NCBI RefSeq assembly: GCF_000960975.1
Contig: NZ_CP010803.1
Coordinates: 1,577,944 to 1,641,943 of the forward strand
DNA: 64,000 bases
Direction: 5' to 3'
DNA from: Martelella endophytica
GTDB lineage: Bacteria > Pseudomonadota > Alphaproteobacteria > Rhizobiales > Rhizobiaceae
Part shown: in pieces, positions 27,101-34,254 of the stretch
How the letters are laid out: every line of letters starts with the position of its first letter
How positions within the stretch are numbered: position 1 is the stretch's first letter
Translations under genes and position numbers: made by a program
The notes under the pieces: model-generated
What the model was told of the DNA's origin: nothing
The model's database searches: none
What the model saw: the letters and a program-made list of their open reading frames with translations, nothing else

Positions 27101-30100
27101 GAGGTAATCGCGGAGAGCGTCAGCGAAACTGACATCGCCACGGCCGTCGCGGTGGACAACACCAATTCCGCCGGTCTGGCGCGGGGTGTGGTCATGGGGG
27201 CGGGCAGGATCACTGCTTATGCCGAAGGCTCGCTTGATACCAACGCGACCGGTTTCAACAACGCTTCGGCCTCCGGCAATGCCGCGCTTTACCTTGCCGA
27301 TACGGCAAGCGTCAGCGCGACGGGTATCAGCGATCTGGGTTCGACCGAGGTCAAGGCGCTCAACAACCTTGCCAATGACGGCGATGCCTATGTCGAACTG
27401 CTCGATGCGAGCCTTGCTTCGGCCGAGGCCGACGGCGAGAACGCCACGGCGCGCGCTATCGCCAACGAGGTGCATGGCGCCGGAGAGGCCTTCCTGAACC
27501 TTGGAGCAGAGAGCACGCTCCTCGCCAGCGCAACCGCAAGCGATGACGCAACGGCAGTGAGCGCGACCAACTTTGCCAATGAAGCCGGCGGAATGGCGAC
27601 CGCCATGGTGGGCGGCATGATTTCGGTTGGGGCCGACGGTGGCGACGAGGTCGAGGCTGTAGGCGTCTGGAGCAGTGCCCGCTTTGGCGATGCTCAGATG
27701 GGCGTTCTCGGGACAAGCGTCATCAAGGTCGATGTTCTTGACGCCCTCGACGGCGAAGCAACGGGCCTGCGCAACGCGACCGGTGAGGGGAAAACCCTCC
27801 TGGTCGTTGATGCGGGCGCTTCGATTGATGTCGCTTCCACCGGTACGTATTCTGCGGAAGCGATCGGCGCCGAAAATATCGCCGTGGAAGGCGGGTCTGC
27901 CCGCTCGACGTTCGGCGGCAAGGTAACGGCATCGGTCACCAGCGCCAATGGCGTAGCCAAAGCAACCGGCCTTAGAACCGTAACGGAAGATGGGGGCAAC
28001 ACCGCCGCCGAACTGTTGTCCACTAGTTCCGTCACGGCAACGGCAACTGCAACCGGCAACTCTGCAAGCGCGATTGGCGTTGGCAGCGAAGCCCAGGGGA
28101 CCGGGGATGCTTATTCCTCATCCGAGGTCGGCTCCTATATCAGGTCCAGCGCAACCGGCAACTCCAACGGCGCTACGTCCATCGGCATCGGCGCGCTTGC
28201 TGAAAACGGCAATGCGACCGTCGTAACCGCAAGCGACATCGTCGTGGACGGCAGTTCGACCGGCGATCTTAACATCATCGGGGCGCTCGCTGAGGTGAAC
28301 AACGGCGGTATGGCTAGCGTGACGATGGCCGGCGGTTCGATTTCCTCGACTGCTTCGGTTGCCGACACGGCGATCGGTCTCGGCACCTACACCCGCGGTG
28401 CGGGCGCGACATACGCCGTCAATGCCACCGGTGGTTCCGTGACGGCTGCTATCGGCATCAAGACCGACTCCGAAGCCGGCCAGACCGGCACGGTGATGAT
28501 CGGCTCCGATGCCTCGATCACTGCTGCCGGCGGCCATGACGGCATGGCGCTTGTCGATCTGGATGGCGCGGTCACCGTGACCACGACCGGTACGGTTGTC
28601 GGTACGGCATGGCTTGGCGCCGGCGATGACGCCTTCAACCTTGCAGGCGGCTCCTGGACTGGAGACATTCAGGGCGAAGACGGCAATGACGCCTTCAACT
28701 GGACCGGCGGCGCGCTCAACAGCGGCTTCTACGGCGGTGCAGGAAACGACACCGCCTATGTCGGTGGCGGCGCGATCTATGATGGCACCGAAGTGTTTGA
28801 TGGCGGTGACGGCGTCGATGCGCTGACCTTCGACGGCGTTTCGGCGACGACGGCGGGCTCGCTCATTGCCAATTGGGAAACCTTCAGCCTCGACAACACG
28901 ATGCTGACGCTGACAGGCGGCGCGATCACAGTCGGTTCGACCGCGGTCGCTTCGCAGGGGATCTACCTCAACGGTTCGACGCTTCAGGTCAATGAGAGCA
29001 CCGTCTTCAACGGCAACATGTTCCTGAACTCCGGTTCGACGCTTTCGTCGGTTGACGGGGCAACGGGCGATGCCATGACGGTGACGGGCAACCTCACCGG
29101 CGGCGGTACGCTGGCGATCGATGTCGATCTGGCCAATGCGCTGGGCGATTCGCTCACGGTCAACGGCGCCTATCTTGGCGGCGTCACCACGCTTTCGCTC
29201 AACGAGCTGTCGACGGGTTACGCCACCGGCGCTCCGATCCAGATCATCACGCTGGATGGCGGCGAAACCGGGGCCTTCGTCCTGCCCGGCTACAACGTCT
29301 CAGGCGCTTATGCCTATGATCTGATCGAGCAGGGCAACCAGTACGTCCTGGTCGGCGACTTCTCCAATGCGACGCCGGTCTATGAGGTTCTGCCCGAGCT
29401 GATGCTCACGCTGAACCGCCCCGACTCGCTGCAGGATCGCGTCGGCGAGCGCTACTGGAACCTCGGCGATGTTGCCGATCCGGGCTATGTCTGGGCCGAT
29501 TTTACCGGCGGCCGCGAGCACTATGACAGCACCGAAGGCACGCTGAACGCTTCCTACAACGCCGATATCATCCGGCTTCGCATGGGGGTGGATGCGCAAT
29601 TCAGCGAAACCGAAAGCGGCCTTGCCGTCGGCGGTCTGGTCTTCCAGTTTGCCAACGCCGAGGCTGATGTCAGCTCTCGCGTTGGAGGCGGCGATCTCAC
29701 AACCCAGGTCTTCGGCATAGGTGCGACGATGACCTGGTACGGCAATAACGGCTTCTATGTCGATGGTCAGGCTTTCGGCAATCTCATCAACAACAGCATC
29801 ACGATCGCCGGCACACCGGGGCTCGACTTGCAGCAGTCCTATGGCTACGCGCTGTCTGCCGAGACGGGCTTCCGCTTCGACGTGGCACCCGGCTGGGCCG
29901 TCACGCCGCAGGCCCAGCTCACCTGGGGTTCGGTGGACTTCGATGATTTCACCGGCGTCTACGATGAAGACGTGTCGCTGGTGCATGGCGACGACCTGGC
30001 GGTTCGCATGGGGCTGCAGACCGATCATCGCACCAGCTGGACCACGGCAACGGGAGAGGCGCGCAGCGCTTCGTTCCACGGCATCGCCAATGTCTACTAT

Positions 30101-30316
30101 GATTTGACGAATGATCCGAGCGAAGTCCGGGTTTCGGGCGTCAACATGTCGACCGACGATGGCGACTGGACCGGCGAGATCGGTATCGGCGGCAGCTATA
30201 CCTGGCTCGACGGCAAGCTCGGCATCAATGGCGACTTGACGGCGTCGACCGGGCTGGAAGATTTCGGCGACAGCTACGGCCTGACCGGCAAGGTTCGCTT
30301 CCAGATGCACTGGTAA
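24170..30316 (+). CDS. Giant autotransporter adhesin (type Va secretion)
   Basis: A 2,048-residue surface protein. A long N-terminal signal region (about residues 1-58, ending ASSAFA) leads to a passenger rich in Ala, Ser, Thr, Gly and Asn with irregular repeats of 40-45 residues, as in beta-helical passengers. A 134-residue unit is present twice in tandem (25487-26290). Near the passenger end are Gly/Asp-rich GAGDDAF, GEDGNDAF and GGAGNDTAY motifs. The last 290 residues form an outer-membrane beta-barrel (from about GYVWADFTGGREHY) ending in Trp. The ATG at 24170 follows GGGG; a TTG frame start at 24152 is less likely. It is probably an adhesin or biofilm factor; no protease triad was noticed. 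Confidence 0.9.
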   Translation: MTFLGSKLRGGRMTKVAGNAASYAPRSTASVLALSMLALSSGAAYFGTGASSAFAANECGPAGGANAVINCTDNEPNGITYNNLQGATVNLNSSSMNIGGGAFNFGGTGITLASTGGNALTLNANSYDTIYGPVRVSGDGTVAANFSGGELTDSLYGGGRIAVTLTAGGAADHSGTVTLDGTTVDLGSFLSSGVTAVGIDGNADGSAMEAVITGGSSIELQSNNSFGVRLRGSGSGNTGTVLVDGNSSIDAYLNVSVNSTVTAISVETSGASSMGYVSLSGDSDISASSTNSGLSSLSRGVFNRAGDGGVNTIVDDATLSSTATSLLTSTAFGIDNQSTGGTAETSVTREGSVSATAKSVVSSSDSDSASSTAIRNVSDVQNAAVFITEDGTVASGAAITFGNASASGVINSAGLEAAVVLDEGTITATASATTLGTATASGVTNSGGVEAAVILEDSVITATAGGTGLTTATAVSNTAADGLAGVGIGGSTLTVSATSSLGQATAIAVDNVAVLGDAAIAFEDASEVNTLADGVTDTQAVALNNDSQQGNGSVRVEGASAVHAEAIGVGETSASGVINSAGLEATVILNEGTVTATGNAAGQTAATAVINTAADGLAGAGGNASTITASATSTAGQALAMAVDNLAVLGNAEVLFEEASAVSATANGSSNAQAFAIINDSEQGEAAVHVDTASTVTAEATSTNSYAVASAIENRAETEARIRIRGGSTITSTATGAASAGLGGFAARSTGVLNASAAGDASTVIDDMSGVSAEAYSTTRNTSALAINNFTAIGEARTVLDNGSKADALAQSELDATAVGVRNRSDSGDGRVVLDNGSSITASADSAAGSASATGITASAVDGDAIVRLLGASTVSADVSGSDVYAYGVTNSLNGAGTAGVEIGAGSVVDVGTFDQAATTAYITGVSNTAKDPLGLAYTSIMGLVSSTAEAFGASEVFGVVNAAAGGEAVIELSQTAEVIAESVSETDIATAVAVDNTNSAGLARGVVMGAGRITAYAEGSLDTNATGFNNASASGNAALYLADTASVSATGISDLGSTEVKALNNLANDGDAYVELLDASLASAEADGENATARAIANEVHGAGEAFLNLGAESTLLASATASDDATAVSATNFANEAGGMATAMVGGMISVGADGGDEVEAVGVWSSARFGDAQMGVLGTSVIKVDVLDALDGEATGLRNATGEGKTLLVVDAGASIDVASTGTYSAEAIGAENIAVEGGSARSTFGGKVTASVTSANGVAKATGLRTVTEDGGNTAAELLSTSSVTATATATGNSASAIGVGSEAQGTGDAYSSSEVGSYIRSSATGNSNGATSIGIGALAENGNATVVTASDIVVDGSSTGDLNIIGALAEVNNGGMASVTMAGGSISSTASVADTAIGLGTYTRGAGATYAVNATGGSVTAAIGIKTDSEAGQTGTVMIGSDASITAAGGHDGMALVDLDGAVTVTTTGTVVGTAWLGAGDDAFNLAGGSWTGDIQGEDGNDAFNWTGGALNSGFYGGAGNDTAYVGGGAIYDGTEVFDGGDGVDALTFDGVSATTAGSLIANWETFSLDNTMLTLTGGAITVGSTAVASQGIYLNGSTLQVNESTVFNGNMFLNSGSTLSSVDGATGDAMTVTGNLTGGGTLAIDVDLANALGDSLTVNGAYLGGVTTLSLNELSTGYATGAPIQIITLDGGETGAFVLPGYNVSGAYAYDLIEQGNQYVLVGDFSNATPVYEVLPELMLTLNRPDSLQDRVGERYWNLGDVADPGYVWADFTGGREHYDSTEGTLNASYNADIIRLRMGVDAQFSETESGLAVGGLVFQFANAEADVSSRVGGGDLTTQVFGIGATMTWYGNNGFYVDGQAFGNLINNSITIAGTPGLDLQQSYGYALSAETGFRFDVAPGWAVTPQAQLTWGSVDFDDFTGVYDEDVSLVHGDDLAVRMGLQTDHRTSWTTATGEARSASFHGIANVYYDLTNDPSEVRVSGVNMSTDDGDWTGEIGIGGSYTWLDGKLGINGDLTASTGLEDFGDSYGLTGKVRFQMHW
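25487..26290 (+). repeat. Two tandem 402-nt (134-residue) repeats inside the autotransporter
   Basis: The unit starting SGVTNSGGVEAAVIL (25487) recurs as SGVINSAGLEATVIL (25889). Internal landmarks such as NTAADGLAG and the VDN-x-AVLG segment keep exactly the same 402-nt spacing. A partial third copy (34 residues) precedes at 25385. The copies have diverged. Confidence 0.75.
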
Positions 30317-30330
30317 GCCGGCCTTTCAAT

Positions 30331-30366
30331 TCCCCCGGAACCTTGCGGTTTCGGGGGATGTTTTTC
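30331..30366 (+). terminator. Rho-independent terminator of the autotransporter gene
   Basis: Arms TCCCCCGGAACC and GGTTTCGGGGGA pair with one G-U, loop TTGC, followed by TGTTTTT. It starts 15 nt after the stop codon. Confidence 0.85.
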
Positions 30367-30923
30367 TCAAGGAGTACGCTTTGTGCTGGCCCAGCCGCAA
30401 GTAAGCGTGTCTCTTTTGGGGGAGCGATCGGCGGTCCTCGCTCAACCATCAACTGCAATGTGACTGGCGCTGCTGGTTAGAAGTGTCGATGGCCTTCAAC
30501 TTGCCCCGTTGCTCTGTCCGATTTTTTCAGCTCAATGAAGTCAAGCAATTAGGTCGTCTTGCCACAAGACGGACTTTTGAGTTCGGCACCCGAAGTCCGT
30601 GTTCCGACGTCTGAAAACCGTGCTGGAATTTTAGGCTATTCCTCCGGCCCAAACAACGCACGAAAAAGAGCTGCTCCCCGCAAACGGTAACAGAGCTTGT
30701 TAACAAAGTGCGATTGCGGCGTCTGGTTGTCAGCTATCACAAAAGCGGGTTCCAAGCTCCTACACAGCAAGTGTGACACTCGCTTTTGGTGACGCCCATC
30801 ATCCGCTGACGACTGTACCCATCATTGCTGGACGCCTGACGACGCAACCTAAACGCGGCCGGTAGCTATGTCTTCAGTTCATAGCTGTCACGGCGTCCAG
30901 GCCTGTTGCCAGAATATAGAAAT
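30367..30923. other. Intergenic region without recognisable features
   Basis: About 560 nt between the terminator and the nsrR operator. I see no gene, no strong repeat and no clear RNA structure here. Confidence 0.5.
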
Positions 30924-30958
30924 CGATATAATTGGTATTTTAAATGCCAATTATATCG
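30924..30958. promoter_or_regulatory. Large palindrome, probable NsrR operator
   Basis: Perfect 12-bp arms CGATATAATTGG and CCAATTATATCG flank an 11-nt centre that itself nearly pairs (TATTT-T-AAATG). The layout fits the 11-1-11 NsrR site, with left half AATTGGTATTT. It ends 10 nt before the nsrR ATG, so binding would block the start region (autoregulation). Confidence 0.65.
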
Positions 30959-30968
30959 AGGCAGGATC

Positions 30969-31388
30969 ATGCGACTGACGAGTTTCACGGATTATGGGCT
31001 TCGTGCCCTCATGCGGATGGCGAGTGCGCCGGAGCAGGTGTTCTCGACGGCTGAGATCGCTGATGAATTCAAGGTCTCGCGCAATCACCTCAACAAGATC
31101 ATGCAGCGGCTTGCCCATCACGGCATTGTCGAAACACGCAAGGGAATGGGCGGAGGGGCGGTGCTTGCGCGTCCGGCCGCCGAAATCGGGCTCGGCGAAA
31201 TCGTGCGGCTCCTGGAGCAGGATCAGGTTCTCGTCGAGTGCTTCTCTCCGTCCGGTGACTGCGCGGTCACCCCGGTCTGTCGCCTGAAGCACAAACTTCG
31301 TGCCGCGGAAGCGGCGTTTCTGGCCGAGTGTGATCGCACCACGCTCGCCGATATTGCCTTGCCGGCCCGTGCGCCGGCAATTGCCTGA
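30969..31388 (+). CDS. nsrR: Rrf2-family regulator, NsrR-like nitric-oxide sensor
   Basis: A 139-residue winged-helix regulator. The start LTSFTDYGLRALMRMAS and recognition helix SRNHLNKIMQRL are very close to NsrR. Three cysteines in VECFSPSGDCAVTPVCRLK (C-x6-C-x5-C) would hold the NO-sensitive Fe-S cluster. NO destroys the cluster and releases repression. The ATG at 30969 was chosen by homology; the frame extends upstream through the palindrome to 30906. It is followed 17 nt later by the DUF305 membrane gene, and nnrU, nnrS and pseudoazurin genes lie nearby. Confidence 0.88.
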   Translation: MRLTSFTDYGLRALMRMASAPEQVFSTAEIADEFKVSRNHLNKIMQRLAHHGIVETRKGMGGGAVLARPAAEIGLGEIVRLLEQDQVLVECFSPSGDCAVTPVCRLKHKLRAAEAAFLAECDRTTLADIALPARAPAIA

Positions 31389-31405
31389 CAAAAGGAGGGC
31401 ATCTG

Positions 31406-32830
31406 ATGTTTTCTTTCAATCGCCAAAAGGTCGCCTGGGCAGCGGTTGCGGGCTCGCTCGCCGCACTGGCGCCGGCCTCGGCCTTCGCACATGTGAAGTG
31501 GTTCGCGCCCTATATCGTCAATGCGGCGCCGTCGCCGATCGCGCGGACGCTGAGCGATCCGTTTTTCTGGACCGGCCTTGCTCTGGTTCTCGTGTTTTTC
31601 CTGGCCACGCGCCTCGTCGAACGCAGCGCTCTCGGCGACACGACCCTTGACGTGATGGACCGGATTTCCGAGCCGCTGTGGCTCCGGCTCGATGGTTTCG
31701 TCAGGATCGTGATCGCCGCCTTCTTCGTTGCGATCTTTGCCGTTGGCGGCGTTTACCTGACGCCCGATCTCAAGACCTCGGCGGAATGGGTGAGCTGGCT
31801 CCAGCTGCTGATCGCGGCCGGTATCGTCTCGCGCCGGACCATGCCGCTGTCGGCGGCGGGTATCATCTTCCTCTGGGTACTGGCGCTGCGCGACTACCAG
31901 CTGTTCCACCTGCTGGACTATCTGGCGCTCGGCGTCGCCGTCGCCGCCTATCTGGTCCTTGAGGCGTCCAACCGGCCGGAATGGCGCAAGCATCGCTTCG
32001 AGGTCCTGCGCTGGGGCGTTGCCATCGCCCTGATGTGGTCGAGTCTGGAAAAGTTCGCCTATCCGGAATGGTTCTATCCGCTGGTCATCGAGCGGCCGTT
32101 CCTGACCTTCGGCATGCCGCGCGACATGTTCATTCCGATGGCCGGCGTTGCCGAATTCACCATGGGCTTCGGCCTGCTCGCGACCCCTCTGGTCCGCAGG
32201 CTCTCGGCCATCGCACTCTTCGTGATCTTCAACGCCGCCGTCTTTCCCTTCGGCCGGATCGACCTGATCGGGCATGCGCTGATCATGGCGATCATCGTGG
32301 CGATTGCCGCCGACCATAACCGCGAACTGCACTTCTGGAGCTGGATCAGGCGCGCGCTTGTCGGTGTCCCGGTCGGCCTTGCCTCGGCACTGATCATCTT
32401 CGCCACCGCCTATTGGGGGCTGCATGCCGCCTTTTATGGCGCGAATGCGCAAACCATGTCGGAACTGAACGCCGGCCAGATGGATATGGCGACGCATTCC
32501 TTCTCGACGGAGCATCCGCATGGACCATTGGTCCCGGCAGGCGACGGCGGCCAGGGCGGCGCACTTTCGGTTACCGAAGCCTACGAGCAGTCGATGATGG
32601 GCATGCATGAGGAGATGATGGAGGGGCTGCGCAATGACGATCCCGATGTCGCCTTCGTGCGCGGCATGATCCCGCATCACCAGGGTGCGATCGACATGGC
32701 GCGCATTCAGCTCGAAGCCGGCTCCGATCCGGTGAACATGGCGCTCGCGCGGCATATCATCGCCGATCAGCAGCAGGAGATCGATGCCATGCATGCCTGG
32801 CTGCGTGAGCGCGGCCTGGAAGACGAGTGA
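31406..32830 (+). CDS. Polytopic membrane protein with C-terminal DUF305 domain
   Basis: A 474-residue protein. Residues 1-28 form a signal-like segment ending in AFA, followed by HVKWFAPYIV and about eight hydrophobic helices up to residue 350 with a DoxX-like look (GWGVAIALMWSSLEKFAYPEW, AGVAEFTMGFGLL). The C-terminal part (about 395-474) is a DUF305 domain with FVRGMIPHHQGAIDMA, a ferritin-like metal-associated fold linked to copper handling. The linker is rich in His and Met. A strong AAGGAGG precedes the ATG. Its place right behind nsrR suggests a role in NO or copper stress, but the function of this fusion is unknown. Confidence 0.82.
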   Translation: MFSFNRQKVAWAAVAGSLAALAPASAFAHVKWFAPYIVNAAPSPIARTLSDPFFWTGLALVLVFFLATRLVERSALGDTTLDVMDRISEPLWLRLDGFVRIVIAAFFVAIFAVGGVYLTPDLKTSAEWVSWLQLLIAAGIVSRRTMPLSAAGIIFLWVLALRDYQLFHLLDYLALGVAVAAYLVLEASNRPEWRKHRFEVLRWGVAIALMWSSLEKFAYPEWFYPLVIERPFLTFGMPRDMFIPMAGVAEFTMGFGLLATPLVRRLSAIALFVIFNAAVFPFGRIDLIGHALIMAIIVAIAADHNRELHFWSWIRRALVGVPVGLASALIIFATAYWGLHAAFYGANAQTMSELNAGQMDMATHSFSTEHPHGPLVPAGDGGQGGALSVTEAYEQSMMGMHEEMMEGLRNDDPDVAFVRGMIPHHQGAIDMARIQLEAGSDPVNMALARHIIADQQQEIDAMHAWLRERGLEDE

Positions 32831-32881
32831 GACGGCTGCCGGTGGTCTGCGTTGCGATCGCCGACCGCCGGAACCTCGTTC

Positions 32882-33331
32882 TCAACCATTCGGCAGCGGG
32901 GCGGGCATCTGATAGCCCGGCCCGAATGCATCGGGATCGAGGACGAGATCGGCAAGCGTGTAGCGGTCGAAAACCGCCACGAAAGCGGCAAGCGCCTCGT
33001 TCAGGACGCGCGGCAATTTGCATCTCCCGGTGATGATGCAGCGGTTGTCGGTGGCGAAGCATTCGACCAGGGCGAAGTCTGCCTCCGTCGCCCGAAGCAC
33101 CGCGCCCAGATTGATCCGCTCCGGCGGCCGGGCCAGCCGGAACCCGCCCGAACGGCCCCGAACGCTCACCAGACAGCCATGTCTGGTGAGCGTGTTGACG
33201 ACCTTCATCAGATGCGCGCGCGAGATCGAATAGGCAGAAGAGGTCTCCTCGATGGTCACCAGCCGGTCGCCGGCGGAAGCGGCATAGATCAGAACGCGAA
33301 GCGCATAGTCGGAGAAGGTCGTCAGCCGCAT
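32882..33331 (-). CDS. Second Rrf2-family regulator, NsrR-like
   Basis: A 149-residue Rrf2 regulator with LTTFSDYALRVLIYAAS, recognition helix SRAHLMKVVNTLTRHG and three cysteines in VECFATDNRCIITGRCKL (C-x6-C-x5-C), so it should also bind an Fe-S cluster. It is clearly different from the NsrR-like protein 1.9 kb to the left. It is divergent from nnrU, and the shared promoter region carries an AAGATATATCT half-site. Either it or the first paralog could be the true NO sensor. Another iron-sulfur-related Rrf2 role cannot be excluded. Confidence 0.85.
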   Translation of the reverse strand: MRLTTFSDYALRVLIYAASAGDRLVTIEETSSAYSISRAHLMKVVNTLTRHGCLVSVRGRSGGFRLARPPERINLGAVLRATEADFALVECFATDNRCIITGRCKLPRVLNEALAAFVAVFDRYTLADLVLDPDAFGPGYQMPAPLPNG

Positions 33332-33400
33332 TGCATTTTCCCTTTGAGCCGCTGTCGCGGAAAGCCGGACCAGCCTGTTTTCCAGCTTATCATACAGCGC

Positions 33401-33411
33401 AGATATATCTT
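33401..33411 (-). promoter_or_regulatory. NsrR-type half-site between the Rrf2 gene and nnrU
   Basis: On the minus strand AAGATATATCT matches the left half of the palindrome at 35963-35973 (AAGATATATTT). No good second half is visible, so this is a candidate half-site only. Confidence 0.35.
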
Positions 33412-33444
33412 ATTCATCCAGCCTGTTCTGGACTTCGAGGTCAG

Positions 33445-34128
33445 ATGACGAACTTTTTCCTTTCCATTCTGGCGTTCCTGCTGGCGCATGTGGTGCCGCC
33501 GGCGCCGCCGGTCCGCAACAGGCTGATCGCGCTTCTCGGCCGCCGGGCCTATCTCACTGGCTATTCGTTTCTCTCGACGGTGCTGCTTGGCTGGATCATC
33601 GTTTCGGCACGCTCCGCGCCGGTGGTTTATCTCTGGTATCCGGCGCCCTGGCAGGCGCTGGTGCCGGTCGTGGCGATGCCTTTCGCCTTCTGGCTGGTTG
33701 CCGCCGGGCTTGCGGCGGACAATCCGGCGTCGGTGACCTTGCGTCGCCGCAACGGCCGGCAGGGCGCCATCGTCGCCATCACCCGCCATCCCGTCCTCTG
33801 GGGCTTCCTGATCTGGGCGCTGGCGCATGTTCCGCCCAACGGCGATCTCGTGTCTCTGATCCTGTTCGGCGCGATGGCGCTTCTGGCCCTGTCGGGCATG
33901 GCGGTCCTTGACCGACGGGCGCGGCGGCGACTTGGGGAGCCGGCATGGCAGACCGTGCTGGCCGAGACGTCTGTCTTTCCCTTCGCAGCGCTCAGTGCGG
34001 GACGGGCGCGGTTCAGGCCGGATCGACCCTTTATCGTCTGGTCGCTGGCGGGCTTTGCCGCCTGTTTCTGGTTTCTCTTCCAGGGACACCGGATGTTGAT
34101 CGGCGTCGATCCGCTGGCATGGTTCTGA
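33445..34128 (+). CDS. NnrU family membrane protein
   Basis: A 227-residue inner-membrane protein of about six helices. It matches NnrU by the N-terminal FLLAHVVPPAPPVRNRL and the central segment ITRHPVLWGFLIWALAH, which is shared with isoprenylcysteine-methyltransferase-like membrane proteins. NnrU is encoded with NO-metabolism genes in denitrifying alphaproteobacteria; its reaction is unknown. The ATG at 33445 was chosen because the match and the first membrane helix start there; the longer frame would overlap the divergent regulator's promoter. Convergent with nnrS. Confidence 0.85.
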   Translation: MTNFFLSILAFLLAHVVPPAPPVRNRLIALLGRRAYLTGYSFLSTVLLGWIIVSARSAPVVYLWYPAPWQALVPVVAMPFAFWLVAAGLAADNPASVTLRRRNGRQGAIVAITRHPVLWGFLIWALAHVPPNGDLVSLILFGAMALLALSGMAVLDRRARRRLGEPAWQTVLAETSVFPFAALSAGRARFRPDRPFIVWSLAGFAACFWFLFQGHRMLIGVDPLAWF

Positions 34129-34146
34129 CGGAACTTCGCCTTTCGC

Positions 34147-34254
34147 AAGCTACAGCATCGGCCCGAAAATCGGAATCGGTTTTCGAAAGGAACGATGCGC
34201 AGATTCAATAAGATAGAGCGCCGTGTATCCGAATGGATGCACGGCGCTCTATCT
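34147..34254. repeat. Rhizobial-type intergenic palindromic element
   Basis: The segment contains GCATCGGCCCGAAAATCGG with its near-complement, then a hairpin with perfect 15-bp arms AGATAGAGCGCCGTG (34211-34225) and CACGGCGCTCTATCT (34240-34254) and an inner ATCC/GGAT stem. From memory this form is typical of repeats scattered in Rhizobiaceae intergenic regions. A related 22-nt core occurs at 15335-15356. It also stands between the convergent nnrU and nnrS genes, so it may act as a terminator. Confidence 0.55.

Noticed and set aside
25490..27475. A 661-codon open frame on the minus strand inside the autotransporter gene
   Set aside because: It is antisense to a repetitive Ala/Thr/Ser-rich coding region with few stop codons on either strand; the protein is low-complexity with no family features or ribosome site.
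31223..32794. A 523-codon minus-strand frame
   Set aside because: It lies opposite nsrR and the DUF305 membrane gene, is rich in Arg, His, Asp and Gly without any domain, and is explained by high GC at third codon positions of the real genes.
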